Origin: an uncultured Oscillospiraceae bacterium
GTDB lineage: Bacteria; Bacillota; Clostridia; Oscillospirales; JAAYXM01
Length of the DNA: 64,000 bases
Reading direction: 5' to 3'
NCBI GenBank assembly: GCA_934646115.1
Contig: CAKUEM010000002.1
Span: forward strand, 20,159-84,158
This document shows, piece by piece, positions 1-9,974 of the stretch. Below the pieces are notes generated by a model. The model did no database searches, was not told where the DNA came from, and saw nothing but the letters and a program-made list of their open reading frames with translations. How positions within the stretch are numbered: the first letter of the stretch is position 1; every line of letters begins with the position of its first letter. A program made the translations under genes and the position numbers.

Positions 1-1
1 G

Positions 2-133
2 CTTGCGCTTTGCGGCGATAACGCGGCGATGATCGGCGCGCAGGCGTTTTATGAATATCAAAGCGGCGTGCGCGCGGGCGCGGACCTGAACGCTTATGCC
101 ACCATGCCGGTGGACGCGCTGTTTGGGATATAA
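2..133 (+). CDS. tsaD: TsaD C-terminus, tRNA threonylcarbamoyladenosine synthase (partial)
   Basis: The open frame entering from the left edge ends at the TAA at 131-133 and gives 43 residues containing LCGDNAAMIG. This matches the C-terminal CGDNAAMI signature of the Kae1/TsaD/Qri7 family, where the Asp is a metal ligand. TsaD transfers the threonylcarbamoyl group onto A37 of ANN-decoding tRNAs, working with TsaB and TsaE in the cytoplasm. Only the last part of the protein is inside the window. The gene runs toward ahcY, which is on the other strand, with a shared hairpin between them. Confidence 0.85.
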   Translation, partial: LALCGDNAAMIGAQAFYEYQSGVRAGADLNAYATMPVDALFGI

Positions 134-241
134 CCCCCCTGAAATTGATCTCTGGCCCGCTGTTTGAACGGGTGCTTTCTTGTTTTCAAAAGGCGGCTGC
201 TTGTAACGCGCGTTTTCAGCATTTCGAATTTAAAAAAAATC

Positions 242-274
242 AGCTCCGGATGCGGGAATTCCGCTTCCGGAGCT
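242..274. terminator. Bidirectional terminator between tsaD and ahcY
   Basis: A 9-bp arm AGCTCCGGA pairs with TCCGGAGCT around an inner GCGG/CCGC stem. It is followed by a T-rich stretch on the plus strand and by a run of T on the minus strand (230-240 read in reverse). It lies between the converging tsaD and ahcY genes. The rest of the 311-base gap (134-444) shows no gene. Confidence 0.7.
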
Positions 275-444
275 ATGTTTTTATGCCTGTTTCGTTTGCG
301 CGGGGCGCTTTCTTCCCTCGCAACATGGGAAATCGCCAAACAGGGGGTCGCCACCCATGCTTTCAAAAGGCGAGGGCGCTCGCTCGCCGGCTGAGTTCCC
401 GCCAGTGAACTTCGGCTGGCGCGGCGCGTTATGCCGCCCGCGCG

Positions 445-1683
445 CTACCACTGTTTTAAGTATTGCTCCTGTTCGGGCGAGAGTACGTCGATCGTGATGC
501 CCTGCGCGCGCAGCTTGAGCCGCGCGACCGCCTCATCGATCTCCGGCGGCACGGGATACAGACCGGGTGCGAGCGCGCGTCCGTGCTTCGCCAGATGCTC
601 CACGCTGAGCGCCTGAATTCCAAAGCTCAGGTCCATGATTTCCGCCGGATGCCCGTTGCCTGCCGCAAGGTTGACCAGCCGCCCTTCGCCGAGCAAATTG
701 AAAATTCGCCCGTCTTTTAGATAATATCCTGTAATATTCGGCTTTCTTTCAACAATTCGTACTGCCATTTCCGCCAAATCGTCCTTATTAATCTCCACAT
801 CGAAGTGTCCGGAGTTCGCGAGCAGCACGCCGTCCTGCATGCGCTCAAAGTGGCGGCGGGTGATAATATCGCGGCAGCCGGTCGTGGTGACGAAAATATT
901 CCCGAGCGGCGCCGCCTCGTCCATCGACATGACGCGATACCCGTCGGCATACGCCTCGAGCGCGCGAAACGGCGAGACCTCGCACACGATCACATTCGCG
1001 CCCAGCCCGCGCGCACGCAGCGCCACGCCCTTGCCGCAGAACCCATAGCCCGCAACGACCACGGTTTTGCCCGCGATCAGATGATTCGTCGTGTTCATGA
1101 TCGCGTCCCAAGAGGATTGCCCGGTGCCGTGGCGATTATCAAACAGGTGCTTGCAGTTGGCATCATTGACCGCGAGCATCGGGAAGCGCAGCTTGCCCGC
1201 CTCGGCGCGCGCACGCAGGCGATGCACACCGGTCGTCGTTTCCTCGCAGCCGCCGATGACCCGGTCGCCATACTCGGCTGCCGCGCCGTGCAGCAGCTGC
1301 ACCAGATCGCCGCCATCGTCGATGATCAGCTCCGGACGGATGGAGAGCGTTTCGGTCAGATGCGCGGTATATTCCTCCGCGCTCGCGCCGTGCCACGCGT
1401 AAACCGCATAGCCCGCATGGTCGAGCGCCGCCGCCACGTCGTCCTGCGTGGAGAGCGGGTTGCACCCGGTCACGGCGACCTGCGCGCCGCCCGCGGCAAG
1501 CACGGTGGCGAGATATGCCGTTTTCGCCTCCAGATGGATGGACATGGCGACCCGCAGCCCGCGCAGCGGCTGCTCCTCCTCAAACCGCGCCGCAATGCCG
1601 GAAAGCACCGGCATCGAGCTTTTTACCCAATCAATTTTATCCTGACCCGATCGCCAAAGCGATGCGTCACGTATGATACTCAT
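445..1683 (-). CDS. ahcY: Adenosylhomocysteinase (S-adenosyl-L-homocysteine hydrolase)
   Basis: Predicted 412-residue cytoplasmic enzyme that reversibly cleaves S-adenosylhomocysteine to adenosine and homocysteine using bound NAD. Visible family features are the N-terminal substrate-domain segment SIHLEAKTAYL, the SIHLEAKTAYLATVL/GGAQVAVTGCNPLSTQDDVAAAL region, the NAD Rossmann loop GYGFCGKG, and the C-terminal segment NLAAGNGHPAEIMD. The ATG at 1683 was chosen over a longer frame because GGGG lies just upstream and the homologous sequence begins there. The length is close to short bacterial or archaeal forms without the insertion of the longer type. It makes the homocysteine that metH in this window can remethylate. 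It is transcribed divergently from secA. Confidence 0.93.
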   Translation of the reverse strand: MSIIRDASLWRSGQDKIDWVKSSMPVLSGIAARFEEEQPLRGLRVAMSIHLEAKTAYLATVLAAGGAQVAVTGCNPLSTQDDVAAALDHAGYAVYAWHGASAEEYTAHLTETLSIRPELIIDDGGDLVQLLHGAAAEYGDRVIGGCEETTTGVHRLRARAEAGKLRFPMLAVNDANCKHLFDNRHGTGQSSWDAIMNTTNHLIAGKTVVVAGYGFCGKGVALRARGLGANVIVCEVSPFRALEAYADGYRVMSMDEAAPLGNIFVTTTGCRDIITRRHFERMQDGVLLANSGHFDVEINKDDLAEMAVRIVERKPNITGYYLKDGRIFNLLGEGRLVNLAAGNGHPAEIMDLSFGIQALSVEHLAKHGRALAPGLYPVPPEIDEAVARLKLRAQGITIDVLSPEQEQYLKQW

Positions 1684-1735
1684 AGCATTTGCCCCTTTGC
1701 AATTCGTTTTCGGCGCGCCGATTGGCGCTGTTATG

Positions 1736-1764
1736 ATTTTACCACAATTCTGCTTAAAACGCAA
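1736..1764 (-). promoter_or_regulatory. Probable sigma-A promoter of ahcY
   Basis: On the minus strand a -35 TTGCGT and a -10 TAAAAT are separated by 17 bases, about 50 bases upstream of the ahcY start. Confidence 0.5.
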
Positions 1765-1825
1765 AATAGCGCGCAAATTTACGCGTTGAAATGTTACAGT
1801 TTCGTAAAAACGCGCGAAAAACTCT

Positions 1826-1853
1826 TTGTAAACCGCGCAAGATGTGCTATACT
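1826..1853 (+). promoter_or_regulatory. Probable sigma-A promoter of secA
   Basis: TTGTAA and TATACT are separated by 16 bases, with the expected transcription start near 1860 and the secA GGAGGA at 1877-1882. It lies in the 206-base divergent region shared with ahcY. Confidence 0.6.
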
Positions 1854-1889
1854 GTATCTGTCTGATTTTAGAGCTTGGAGGACTTCCTT

Positions 1890-4634
1890 ATGAATATGAT
1901 AGAAAAGCTGTTTGGCACGCGCAGTGCGCGCGAGGTAAAGAAGATCCAGCCGCTGGTGGACGAGATCCTCGCGCGGGAGGATGAATATAAGGCGCTCTCT
2001 GACGAGGCGCTGCGCGCGAAAACGGCGGAATTTAAATCGCGCTTGCAGGCGGGCGAAACGCTCGACGATATCCTGCCGGACGCGTTTGCCACCGTACGCG
2101 AGGCGGCGGACCGTGTGCTTGGTCTGCGCGCGTTTCCGGTTCAGCTCATCGGCGGGATCGTGCTGCATCAGGGGCGCATCGCCGAGATGAAAACCGGTGA
2201 AGGAAAAACGCTGGTCGCCACGTTCCCTTCTTATTTAAACGCGCTGGCGGGCAAGGGCGTTCACGTCGTTACCGTAAACGATTATCTCGCGAAATATCAG
2301 GGCGAGCTGATGGGGCGCGTGCATCGCTTCCTCGGGCTGACCGTGGGCGTGATCGTGCATGATCTCACCAATGAAGAGCGCCGCGAGGCCTACCGTTCTG
2401 ACATTACTTACGGCACAAATAACGAATTCGGCTTTGATTATCTGCGCGATAACATGGCGATCTATAAAGACGATATGGTCCAGCGCGACGAGCATTATTA
2501 TGCGATCGTCGACGAGGTGGACTCGATTTTGATCGACGAGGCGCGCACGCCGCTCATTATTTCCGGTCAGGGCGAGAAGCCGACCGTGATCTACGAGCAG
2601 GTGGATCGCTTTGTTTCCACGCTGCGCTGCGTGAAGGTCGCGTCGCTTGACGAAAAGGTCGAGCATGACGACGTGGACGGCGATTATCTGGTCGATGAGA
2701 AGGCGCGTTCCGCCACGCTGACGCCGCGCGGCATCGAAAAGGCCGAGCGTGCGTTTGGCATTGAAAACCTGTCTGATCCGGAGAATACCACGCTGCATCA
2801 CCACATCAATCAGGCGATCCGCGCGCACGGTTTGATGCAGCGCGACGTGGATTACGTCGTGCGCGATGGGCAGATCATCATCGTGGATGAATTCACCGGT
2901 CGCCTCATGATCGGGCGGCGCTATTCCGAGGGGCTGCATCAGGCGATCGAGGCGAAGGAGCATGTGAACATCCAGCGCGAGAGCAAAACGCTTGCGACGA
3001 TCACGTTCCAGAACTATTTCCGCATGTACAGCAAGCTCGCCGGTATGACCGGTACCGCGCTGACCGAGGAAGAGGAATTTAAGCATATTTACAAGCTCGA
3101 CGTGGTTGAGATCCCGACGAATAAGCCGATGATCCGGCGCGATCTTGCAGACGTTGTGTATAAAAACGAGCGCGGGAAATACCGCGCGGTCGTGGCGCAG
3201 ATCGAGGAATGCCTGCAGCGCGGGCAGCCGGTTCTGGTCGGCACGGTCTCGATCGAGAAGAGTGAAGAGCTTTCCGACATGCTGCGCAAAAAAGGCGTGA
3301 AGCATGTTGTGTTAAACGCGAAGCACCATGAAAAAGAGGCGGAGATCGTGGCGCAGGCGGGTCAGCTCGGCAGCGTGACGATCGCGACGAACATGGCGGG
3401 CCGCGGTACGGATATCATGCTCGGCGGCAACGCGGAGTATATGGCAAAAAGCGACCTGCGCCGCGCCGGTATGGACGAAAACCTGATCGTAGACGCGGGC
3501 GGCAGCGCGCCGACCGACGATCCCGAAATTCTGGCTGCGCGCGCGCAATACCGCGAGCTGTATCAAAAGCATAAGCTTGTGACCGATGCGGAGGGCGAGA
3601 AGGTGCGCGCCGCGGGCGGTCTGTTCATCATCGGTACCGAGCGGCATGAATCACGCCGAATCGATAACCAGCTGCGCGGACGCGCGGGTCGTCAGGGCGA
3701 CCCGGGCGCAAGCCGCTTCTTCCTCTCGTTGGAGGACGATATCATGCGCCTGTTCGGCTCTGAGCGGATCATGGGCATGATGGAAAACCTCGGGCTGGAC
3801 GAGGATACCCCGATCGAGCAGAAAATGCTGACGAATGCGATCGAATCGGCGCAGAAGCGCGTGGAATCGAAGAACTTCGCGGTGCGTAAAAGCGTGCTCG
3901 AATATGACGATGTGATGAATCAGCAGCGCGAGATCATTTATAAGCAGCGCAAGCAGGTGCTAGACGGCGAGGATGTGACCGCCGCGATCCATAAGATGAT
4001 CCGCGATTCGATCACCGCCGCCGTGCAGGAGATCGTTGCGCCGGAGAAGCTGGTGCAGCGCTATCACCTCGATCAGGTGCGCGATAAATATGTGGGCATT
4101 TTCCTGAAGCCGACGGATCTGAACTATTCGGTCGAGCAATTAAACGAATGGGATTATGACGTGGATCAGCTGTCTGAAGAGCTGATCGAGCTTGCGGAGA
4201 AGGTCTATGCCGCGCGCGAGGCGGAGCTTACGCCCGCCGTGATGCGCGAGGTCGAGCGCGTGGTCCTGCTGCGCACAGTGGATGAGCATTGGATGAACCA
4301 TATCGACGCGATGCATGAGCTGCGCCAGGGCGTGGGCTTAAACGCATATGCGCAGCGCAACCCGGTGGATGAATATAAAAACCAGGGCTTCGAGATGTTT
4401 GAAGAGATGGTTGCCTCGATTTGCGAGCAGACCGTGCGCATGATCTTCACGGTGCGCATTCAGGGCGATGCGCCGAAGCGCGAGCGCGTGGCGAAAATCA
4501 CGGGCGAAAGCGCAGGCGGCGATGAAACGCTTAAGAAAACGCCGGTGAAAAAAGCGAAGAAGCCGGGGCGCAACGACCCCTGCCCCTGCGGCAGCGGGCT
4601 GAAATATAAAAAATGCTGCGGCCGCGATGAATAA
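1890..4634 (+). CDS. secA: Preprotein translocase ATPase SecA
   Basis: Predicted 914-residue motor that pushes unfolded preproteins through SecYEG at the inner face of the membrane. Visible features are the Walker A GEGKT near residue 105, the DEVDSILID box, the second-domain segments [12 protein letters not shown] and [11 protein letters not shown], and a C-terminal zinc tail of the form [13 protein letters not shown] that binds SecB or ribosomes. The ATG at 1890 is preferred to an in-frame TTG 15 bases upstream because GGAGGA lies 7 bases before it. A single full-length secA with the zinc tail suggests this is the housekeeping copy. Confidence 0.97.
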   Translation: MNMIEKLFGTRSAREVKKIQPLVDEILAREDEYKALSDEALRAKTAEFKSRLQAGETLDDILPDAFATVREAADRVLGLRAFPVQLIGGIVLHQGRIAEMKTGEGKTLVATFPSYLNALAGKGVHVVTVNDYLAKYQGELMGRVHRFLGLTVGVIVHDLTNEERREAYRSDITYGTNNEFGFDYLRDNMAIYKDDMVQRDEHYYAIVDEVDSILIDEARTPLIISGQGEKPTVIYEQVDRFVSTLRCVKVASLDEKVEHDDVDGDYLVDEKARSATLTPRGIEKAERAFGIENLSDPENTTLHHHINQAIRAHGLMQRDVDYVVRDGQIIIVDEFTGRLMIGRRYSEGLHQAIEAKEHVNIQRESKTLATITFQNYFRMYSKLAGMTGTALTEEEEFKHIYKLDVVEIPTNKPMIRRDLADVVYKNERGKYRAVVAQIEECLQRGQPVLVGTVSIEKSEELSDMLRKKGVKHVVLNAKHHEKEAEIVAQAGQLGSVTIATNMAGRGTDIMLGGNAEYMAKSDLRRAGMDENLIVDAGGSAPTDDPEILAARAQYRELYQKHKLVTDAEGEKVRAAGGLFIIGTERHESRRIDNQLRGRAGRQGDPGASRFFLSLEDDIMRLFGSERIMGMMENLGLDEDTPIEQKMLTNAIESAQKRVESKNFAVRKSVLEYDDVMNQQREIIYKQRKQVLDGEDVTAAIHKMIRDSITAAVQEIVAPEKLVQRYHLDQVRDKYVGIFLKPTDLNYSVEQLNEWDYDVDQLSEELIELAEKVYAAREAELTPAVMREVERVVLLRTVDEHWMNHIDAMHELRQGVGLNAYAQRNPVDEYKNQGFEMFEEMVASICEQTVRMIFTVRIQGDAPKRERVAKITGESAGGDETLKKTPVKKAKKPGRNDPCPCGSGLKYKKCCGRDE

Positions 4635-4692
4635 ATCCGCAGCGGCGCGGGCTCACGGCAGCGCATCCGGGAATTTTGTCATACACACATTG

Positions 4693-4717
4693 CTGCCACA
4701 GGGAACCCCTGTGGCAG
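4693..4717 (+). terminator. Hairpin downstream of secA (weak terminator or 5' leader element)
   Basis: A perfect 11-bp stem, CTGCCACAGGG with CCCTGTGGCAG, has a 3-base loop and sits between secA and the SLH protein gene. No T-run follows it. It may be a partial terminator or a stabilising leader of the next gene. Confidence 0.4.
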
Positions 4718-4785
4718 TCAGCCTATTTACCGAGAACTTTAAGGAAGCATCGCCACATGGCGTTTCCCCAGAGAAAGGATATCGC

Positions 4786-7068
4786 ATGAAACATAACATT
4801 CGCCTGCGGGCGCTTCTGCTCGCGCTCATCATAACCGCATCGCTTGCCGCGCCGGGTCTTGCCGCGCTTGACGGCGTGCATTGGACCTGGGGCAGCATCA
4901 AAAGCTCCGCCGAGGTGACGGTCGCGCCCGGCGCGCTGTATCGCACGCTGGATATCTCCTCGCCCATCGGTCCGCAGAAGATCCATTCGATCGAGTTTGA
5001 CCCGAAGAACCCGATGCTTGCGCTGCGCGCCGGCATGAGCGGCGGCACGGTCAACGGCACGCAGACCGTGCCTGCCATGGCGGCGGATTTCAATAAAAAA
5101 GGGCAGGGGCAGGTGGTCGCCGGTATCAACGGCGATTATTTCAACTTCGGTCAGGGCGTTCCGTTCGGCATTTTTATGGACGAAGGCGAACTGTTAAGCT
5201 CCCCGCCGCAGTATTCCGCCGCGTTCGGCATTAAAAATGACGGCACGGCGTTTGTCGTCTCGCACGGCACGATCATGAACAAGATCCTGCATATCGGCGA
5301 CCAAAAGACCCATCTCACCGGCATCAATAACCGCCATCAGGACGAAAACAGCATCATTCTTTATAACGACAAGTTCGCAAGCTCCACGAAAGCCAAGGCG
5401 GAGAGCGTGGAGGTCGTGTGCGACGTGGTGTCCGGCGCGCTGCGGCATGGCGAGAACATCGTGCTGCGCGTTGTTTCCAAAACCGGCGGCGTGGGCGACA
5501 CAAAGATCCCGGCGGGCAAGATGGTGCTTTCCGCGGTCGGCAGCTATAAGCCCACGCTTTCCGCGCTCACGGTCGGGCAGGAGGTCACGGTGGAGCTTTC
5601 GTTTAACGATTTCTGGTCCGATGTGAAATTCGCGATCGCGGGCAACTATGTCCTGCTCAAGGACGGCGCGGTGCAAAACGTTTCCGGCTCAGAGCGCGCG
5701 CCGCGCACGGTGATCGGCGTGAAGCCGGACGGTAAGGTTGTTTTTTACACGATTGACGGGCGTTTAAGCGGCTATTCGGTCGGCGCGACGTATAAGCAGG
5801 CGGGCACGATCATGCGCGACCTGGGCTGCTCCTCCGCGCTGAATCTGGATGGCGGCGGCTCAACCACCTTTGTGCTGCGCAACCTGGGCGCGATGGACGC
5901 GAAAATGATCAACCGCTCGGCGGACGGCGGGGCGCGCGCCGTGGCAAACGGTGCGCTGCTGGTAAATACCGCGCCGGTCAGCGCGCCGTCGCGGCTTCTG
6001 CTCTCGCCCTCCGGGCAAAAGGTGCTGGTCGGCGGGCGCTATTCCTTCTCCGTGACCGGCGCGATGGACGCAAACCTGCTTTCCTATGCGGTCCCGTCCG
6101 GTCTGACCTGGTGGATGGAGAGCGCGACCGGCACGCTTTCTGAAACAGGCGTTTATCAGCCGACCGCCGCGGGCGCGGCGATCATCCACGCGGGCAGCGG
6201 CAGCGCGACCGGCACGGCGACCGTTGAGGCGGTGGACAGCATTATCGCGATCGGCGGCGCAACGTCGCTTACGATCAAGGCGAACGCCAAGCAGAAGATC
6301 TCTGTTTCGCTCGCGCGCGGCAGCGACGCGGTGCAGTTTACAAACGACCTGCTCACCTGGAGCGTGGACGGCGATATCGGCACATTTACCGCGCCGGGCG
6401 AGTTCACCGCAAACCGCGCCGCCGCGACCGGCACGATCACGGTCAGCTACGGCGGCGTTTCCAAGAAAATTGCAGTTACGATCGACGGACCGGAGCCGGA
6501 AGTGTTTGAAAAATTCAAGGATATGGGCACGCATCGCTGGGCGAAGGAGGCGGTGTATCGCCTGTTTGACGCGGGCGTGATCCGCGGCGTCAGCGACAGC
6601 GCGTTCGCGCCCGGCAAAACGGTGAAACGCGCGGATTTCATGCTGATGCTCGTGCGGATGATGGGCATCCCGGTCGATACGAACCCGGCGGATCAGTTCT
6701 CTGACGTGCCGCAGGGCGCATATTATTATAACGAGCTGGCCACCGCGAAGCGGCTTGGCATCGCGCGCGGGATCAGCGACACGCAATTTGCGCCGGAGCG
6801 CAATATTACGCGCGAGGAAATGTTCACGCTCACCTGGCGCGTGCTGAAGCAATACGGCTATCTCACGGCGGAATCGCCGCTTTCTGCGCTTGCGCAATTC
6901 TCCGATCAGGCGGATATTTCGCCCTTTGCGCAGCAGGCGATCGCCACGCTGTGCGGCAACGGGCTGGTTGAAGGCGATAACCGGAAGCGGGCGAACCCGA
7001 AGGGGAACGCGCTGCGCGCGGAGTCTGCGGTCTTTCTTGACCGCGTGCTCACGCTGATGAAACGATAG
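4786..7068 (+). CDS. Secreted phosphodiester glycosidase-like protein with SLH repeats
   Basis: Predicted 760-residue exported protein. It begins with a basic stretch and a hydrophobic signal peptide ending near LAAPGLA (residues 1-26). Roughly residues 60-420 match the phosphodiester glycosidase (NAGPA-type) fold, with segments VVAGINGDYF and ALNLDGGGST typical of that family. A beta-rich linker (about 430-570) follows, then three SLH repeats starting near residues 573, 640 and 705, which attach proteins to secondary cell-wall polymer. The ATG at 4786 follows GAAAGGAT and directly precedes the signal peptide. The likely role is removal of phosphodiester-linked sugars from cell-wall or exopolysaccharide material. 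The real substrate is unknown. Confidence 0.85.
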   Translation: MKHNIRLRALLLALIITASLAAPGLAALDGVHWTWGSIKSSAEVTVAPGALYRTLDISSPIGPQKIHSIEFDPKNPMLALRAGMSGGTVNGTQTVPAMAADFNKKGQGQVVAGINGDYFNFGQGVPFGIFMDEGELLSSPPQYSAAFGIKNDGTAFVVSHGTIMNKILHIGDQKTHLTGINNRHQDENSIILYNDKFASSTKAKAESVEVVCDVVSGALRHGENIVLRVVSKTGGVGDTKIPAGKMVLSAVGSYKPTLSALTVGQEVTVELSFNDFWSDVKFAIAGNYVLLKDGAVQNVSGSERAPRTVIGVKPDGKVVFYTIDGRLSGYSVGATYKQAGTIMRDLGCSSALNLDGGGSTTFVLRNLGAMDAKMINRSADGGARAVANGALLVNTAPVSAPSRLLLSPSGQKVLVGGRYSFSVTGAMDANLLSYAVPSGLTWWMESATGTLSETGVYQPTAAGAAIIHAGSGSATGTATVEAVDSIIAIGGATSLTIKANAKQKISVSLARGSDAVQFTNDLLTWSVDGDIGTFTAPGEFTANRAAATGTITVSYGGVSKKIAVTIDGPEPEVFEKFKDMGTHRWAKEAVYRLFDAGVIRGVSDSAFAPGKTVKRADFMLMLVRMMGIPVDTNPADQFSDVPQGAYYYNELATAKRLGIARGISDTQFAPERNITREEMFTLTWRVLKQYGYLTAESPLSALAQFSDQADISPFAQQAIATLCGNGLVEGDNRKRANPKGNALRAESAVFLDRVLTLMKR

Positions 7069-7082
7069 GGGGCTTTTGGGGG

Positions 7083-8177
7083 ATGGATCACCGGCTGCAT
7101 GCGCTGCGGCAGGAGCTTGCCGCGAAGGGACTGGACGCGATGCTCTGCGGCGCATATGAATCATACCGCTATTTTTCCGGCTTTTCCGGAAGCAATTGTC
7201 ATTTGGTGATCACGCAGCAGGACGCGGTTTTGATCACAGACGGGCGCTACACCGAGCAGGCGCGGCAGGAAGCGCCGGGGTTTCGGCTGGTCTCGCGCCC
7301 GCGCCCGATGCGCGAGCTGATCTGCGAGACGCTGAGCGAGCTTGCGGTCGTGCGCGTCGGCTATGAAACGATGCGGATCACAGACTATGAAATTGGCGAG
7401 CTGCGCGCCTGCACGCCGCAGATCGAGTGGGTTCCGCAGCGCGATTTCGGGCTGTATGCCCGCGCGCGCAAGGATGCGCAGGAGCTTGCCTGTATCCGGC
7501 GCGCGGTGCGCATTGCCGACCAGGCGCTTGCGGATCTGATTCCCATGCTGCGTCCCGGCATGACCGAGCGCGAGATCGCGGCGCAGCTTGAGTTTTTCAT
7601 GGCACGGCGCGGCAGCGAGCGCGTGGCGTTTGAAACGATCGTCGCCTCCGGCGTGCGCGGCGCTCTGCCGCACGGCGCGCCGACGGATAAGCCCGTGCAA
7701 GAGGGCGAAATGATCACGATCGATTTCGGCGCATGCTCGGGCGGCTATCTGTCTGACATCACGCGCACGCTCTGGCTGGGCGAGATTCCGAAGCGGCAGC
7801 ACGAGCTATGGAACGCGGTCATGGAGGTGCAGCGCGAATGCGTGTCCGCCGTGCGCCCCGGCATCGCCGCGCGGGATCTGGACACCTTGCAGCGCAAGCT
7901 GTTTGCCGCGCGCGGGATGGATGCGTATATCCAGCACAGTCTGGGGCATGGCGTGGGGCTTGCGATCCACGAGGCACCGAGCGTCTCCGCCACTTCTGAG
8001 CTTGCGCTTGCGCCCGGCATGGTCATCACGATCGAGCCGGGGCTTTACGTGCCGCAGCTCGGCGGCGTGCGCATTGAGGACACCGTGCTTGTCACGGATA
8101 CCGGGCACGAGGTGTTGACCGCCAGCCCGCACGAAATAAAAATCCATTGCAATCCCGCGCAAAATAGTGTATCATAG
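7083..8177 (+). CDS. M24 family Xaa-Pro aminopeptidase (aminopeptidase P type)
   Basis: Predicted 364-residue cytoplasmic metallopeptidase that removes N-terminal residues preceding proline. A creatinase-like N-terminal domain (about 1-125) precedes the pita-bread catalytic domain. Candidate metal ligands lie in IDFGACSGGYLSDITRT (two Asp), GHGVGLAIHE (His), TIEPGLY (Glu) and GVRIEDT (Glu), all five conserved positions. The length matches short Firmicutes PepP/YqhT proteins. The ATG at 7083 lies just after a G-rich stretch and 14 bases after the upstream stop, so it may be co-transcribed with the SLH protein gene. Confidence 0.93.
   Translation: MDHRLHALRQELAAKGLDAMLCGAYESYRYFSGFSGSNCHLVITQQDAVLITDGRYTEQARQEAPGFRLVSRPRPMRELICETLSELAVVRVGYETMRITDYEIGELRACTPQIEWVPQRDFGLYARARKDAQELACIRRAVRIADQALADLIPMLRPGMTEREIAAQLEFFMARRGSERVAFETIVASGVRGALPHGAPTDKPVQEGEMITIDFGACSGGYLSDITRTLWLGEIPKRQHELWNAVMEVQRECVSAVRPGIAARDLDTLQRKLFAARGMDAYIQHSLGHGVGLAIHEAPSVSATSELALAPGMVITIEPGLYVPQLGGVRIEDTVLVTDTGHEVLTASPHEIKIHCNPAQNSVS
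8147..8175 (+). promoter_or_regulatory. Probable promoter of mnmA (inside the 3' end of the aminopeptidase gene)
   Basis: TTGCAA and TATCAT are separated by 17 bases and end just before the upstream stop codon, 32 bases ahead of the mnmA ATG. Confidence 0.45.
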
Positions 8178-8207
8178 CAATATCGTATGAAATAAGGAGG
8201 GGTGAAC

Positions 8208-9245
8208 ATGAGAGAGCGCATACTCGTCGGGATGAGCGGCGGTGTGGACAGCTCGGTCACCGCCTGCCTTTTGGCGAAGGAGCACGACGTGATCGGCGTG
8301 ACGCTTCAGCTGCATGACGCATGCGGCGGGGCGGCGGACGATGCGCGCCGCGTTTGCCAAACGCTCGGCATTCCTCACTACGTTTCGGATCAATCGAGCG
8401 TTTTTCAACAATATGTTATCGATAATTTTATTTCAGAGTACCGCGCGGCGCGCACGCCGAACCCTTGCGTGTGGTGCAATTATCACATCAAGTTCGGCGC
8501 GATGCTCGCGCTGGCGGATGAGCTGGGCTGCACGGCGGTTGCGACCGGGCATTACGTCACGCGCGGCTTCGACGAGGCGACCGGGGAATATTACCTCGCG
8601 CCCGCCGCTTGCGCGGAGAAGGATCAGACCTATGCGCTCTATCGGCTGACGCAGGCGCAGCTTCGGCGCGCGCGGTTTCCGCTCGCGGCGCTTGCAAAGC
8701 CCGCGGTGCGCGCGATCGCGCAGGAGCTTGGGCTTTCGGTCGCGGAGAAAAAGGACAGTCAGGAGATCTGCTTTATCCCCGACCATGATTATGCCGCGTA
8801 TATCGAGCGCGCGACCGGGGAGGTCAGCGCGCCGGGCGATTTCATCGGACCGGACGGCACGGTGCTCGGGCGGCATCGCGGGCTGATCCATTACACGGTC
8901 GGTCAGCGCCGCGGGCTGAATATCCCGTATGGCGAGCGGCTTTATGTGGCGCGGCTTGACGCGGCGCAAAACGCCGTGATTTTAGGGACGGAGGGCGCGC
9001 AAAATACGCGCGAGGTGTTTGCCTCTGACCTTACATTTTTAAGCGATCACGCGCCGCCGAGCCGGTTTGACTGCGAAGCGAAAATTCGCTATAACGGCCG
9101 CGCGGCGGCGGCAACGGTGGAGCTTTCGGGCGACACGATGCGCGTGCTGTTCCGCGAGGAGCAGCGGGCGGCGGCGCCCGGGCAATCCGTGGTGCTTTAT
9201 CAAAACGGGCGGCTGCTGGGCGGCGGCATTATGAAAGCGAGGTGA
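8208..9245 (+). CDS. mnmA: tRNA-specific 2-thiouridylase MnmA
   Basis: Predicted 345-residue cytoplasmic enzyme that adenylates U34 of tRNA Lys, Glu and Gln and replaces O2 with sulfur passed from a cysteine desulfurase. The PP-loop GMSGGVDSSV is at the N-terminus. The catalytic cysteines appear in NPCVWCN and in SQEICF. The C-terminal half contains the expected GQRRGL motif. The ATG at 8208 sits 7 bases after AGGAGG. A GTG six bases earlier would be too close to that site. IscS at 56.6 kb in the same window is a plausible sulfur donor. Confidence 0.96.
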   Translation: MRERILVGMSGGVDSSVTACLLAKEHDVIGVTLQLHDACGGAADDARRVCQTLGIPHYVSDQSSVFQQYVIDNFISEYRAARTPNPCVWCNYHIKFGAMLALADELGCTAVATGHYVTRGFDEATGEYYLAPAACAEKDQTYALYRLTQAQLRRARFPLAALAKPAVRAIAQELGLSVAEKKDSQEICFIPDHDYAAYIERATGEVSAPGDFIGPDGTVLGRHRGLIHYTVGQRRGLNIPYGERLYVARLDAAQNAVILGTEGAQNTREVFASDLTFLSDHAPPSRFDCEAKIRYNGRAAAATVELSGDTMRVLFREEQRAAAPGQSVVLYQNGRLLGGGIMKAR

Positions 9246-9251
9246 GGGCGG

Positions 9252-9911
9252 TTGTTTCGAACATTGCGGGAGGATCTGCGCGCGATCAAGGCGCGCGACC
9301 CGGCTGCGCGCAGCACATTTGAGATTTTTCTGCTCTATTCCGGCGTGCATGCGCTGATTTGGCATCGATTTTCGCATTTTTTATACCGCCATCATCTTCT
9401 GTTTCTCGCGCGGTTTTTCTCGCAGCTTAACCGATTCTTCACCGGGGTGGAGATCCATCCCGCGGCAAAAATCGGGCGGGGACTGTTTATCGACCATGGC
9501 TCCGGCGTGGTCATCGGCGAGACGACGGAGATCGGCGACTATTGCACGATCTATCAGGGCGTCACGCTCGGCGGCACGGGCAAGGACACCGGGAAGCGCC
9601 ACCCCACGCTTGGCAACAATGTGATGGTCGGCGCGGGTGCGCGCGTGCTCGGTCCGTTCCGCGTGGGCGATAACGTGAAAATCGCGGCAAACGCCGTGGT
9701 GCTTGAGGAGATCCCGCCGGATTGCACCGCGGTCGGCGTGCCCGCGCGCGTGGTGCGGCGCGGCGGCAAGCGCGAGGACGCGATTGACCTGGATCAGGTG
9801 CATATTCCAGACCCGATCGCGCAGGAGCTGTGCGCGCTGCGCGTGCAGCTTGACCGGATGGAAAAGAAGCTCCGCGCACTGGAGGAGCAGGACGATGCTC
9901 CGCTCAAATAG
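9252..9911 (+). CDS. cysE: Serine O-acetyltransferase CysE
   Basis: Predicted 219-residue enzyme that acetylates L-serine with acetyl-CoA, the first step of cysteine synthesis. An alpha-helical N-terminal part is followed by a left-handed beta-helix of hexapeptide repeats (GVEIHPAAKIGRGL onward), with the catalytic segment FIDHGSGVVIGET and the acetyl-CoA loop TLGGTGKD. It starts with TTG at 9252, six bases after the mnmA stop, behind GAGGTGAGG, so it is probably translated from the same mRNA as mnmA. The pairing links cysteine supply with tRNA thiolation. Confidence 0.94.
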   Translation: MFRTLREDLRAIKARDPAARSTFEIFLLYSGVHALIWHRFSHFLYRHHLLFLARFFSQLNRFFTGVEIHPAAKIGRGLFIDHGSGVVIGETTEIGDYCTIYQGVTLGGTGKDTGKRHPTLGNNVMVGAGARVLGPFRVGDNVKIAANAVVLEEIPPDCTAVGVPARVVRRGGKREDAIDLDQVHIPDPIAQELCALRVQLDRMEKKLRALEEQDDAPLK

Positions 9912-9938
9912 CATCGGCGGGCAAACTCCATTAAAACA

Positions 9939-9968
9939 ACAGACACGCACAGATTTGTGCGTGTCTGT
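9939..9968. terminator. Bidirectional terminator between cysE and recG
   Basis: A perfect 13-bp stem (ACAGACACGCACA with its complement) has a 4-base loop and T-rich flanks on both sides. It lies between the converging cysE and recG genes. Confidence 0.75.
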
Positions 9969-9974
9969 TTCTGC

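Noticed and set aside
805..1893. Long plus-strand open frame opposite ahcY, and many similar long frames opposite secA, the Ca-ATPase, gyrA and glnA
   Set aside because: GC-rich codon use creates open antisense frames. The products are Arg/Pro/Ala/His-rich, lack family features and ribosome sites, and the opposite strand carries a clear gene.
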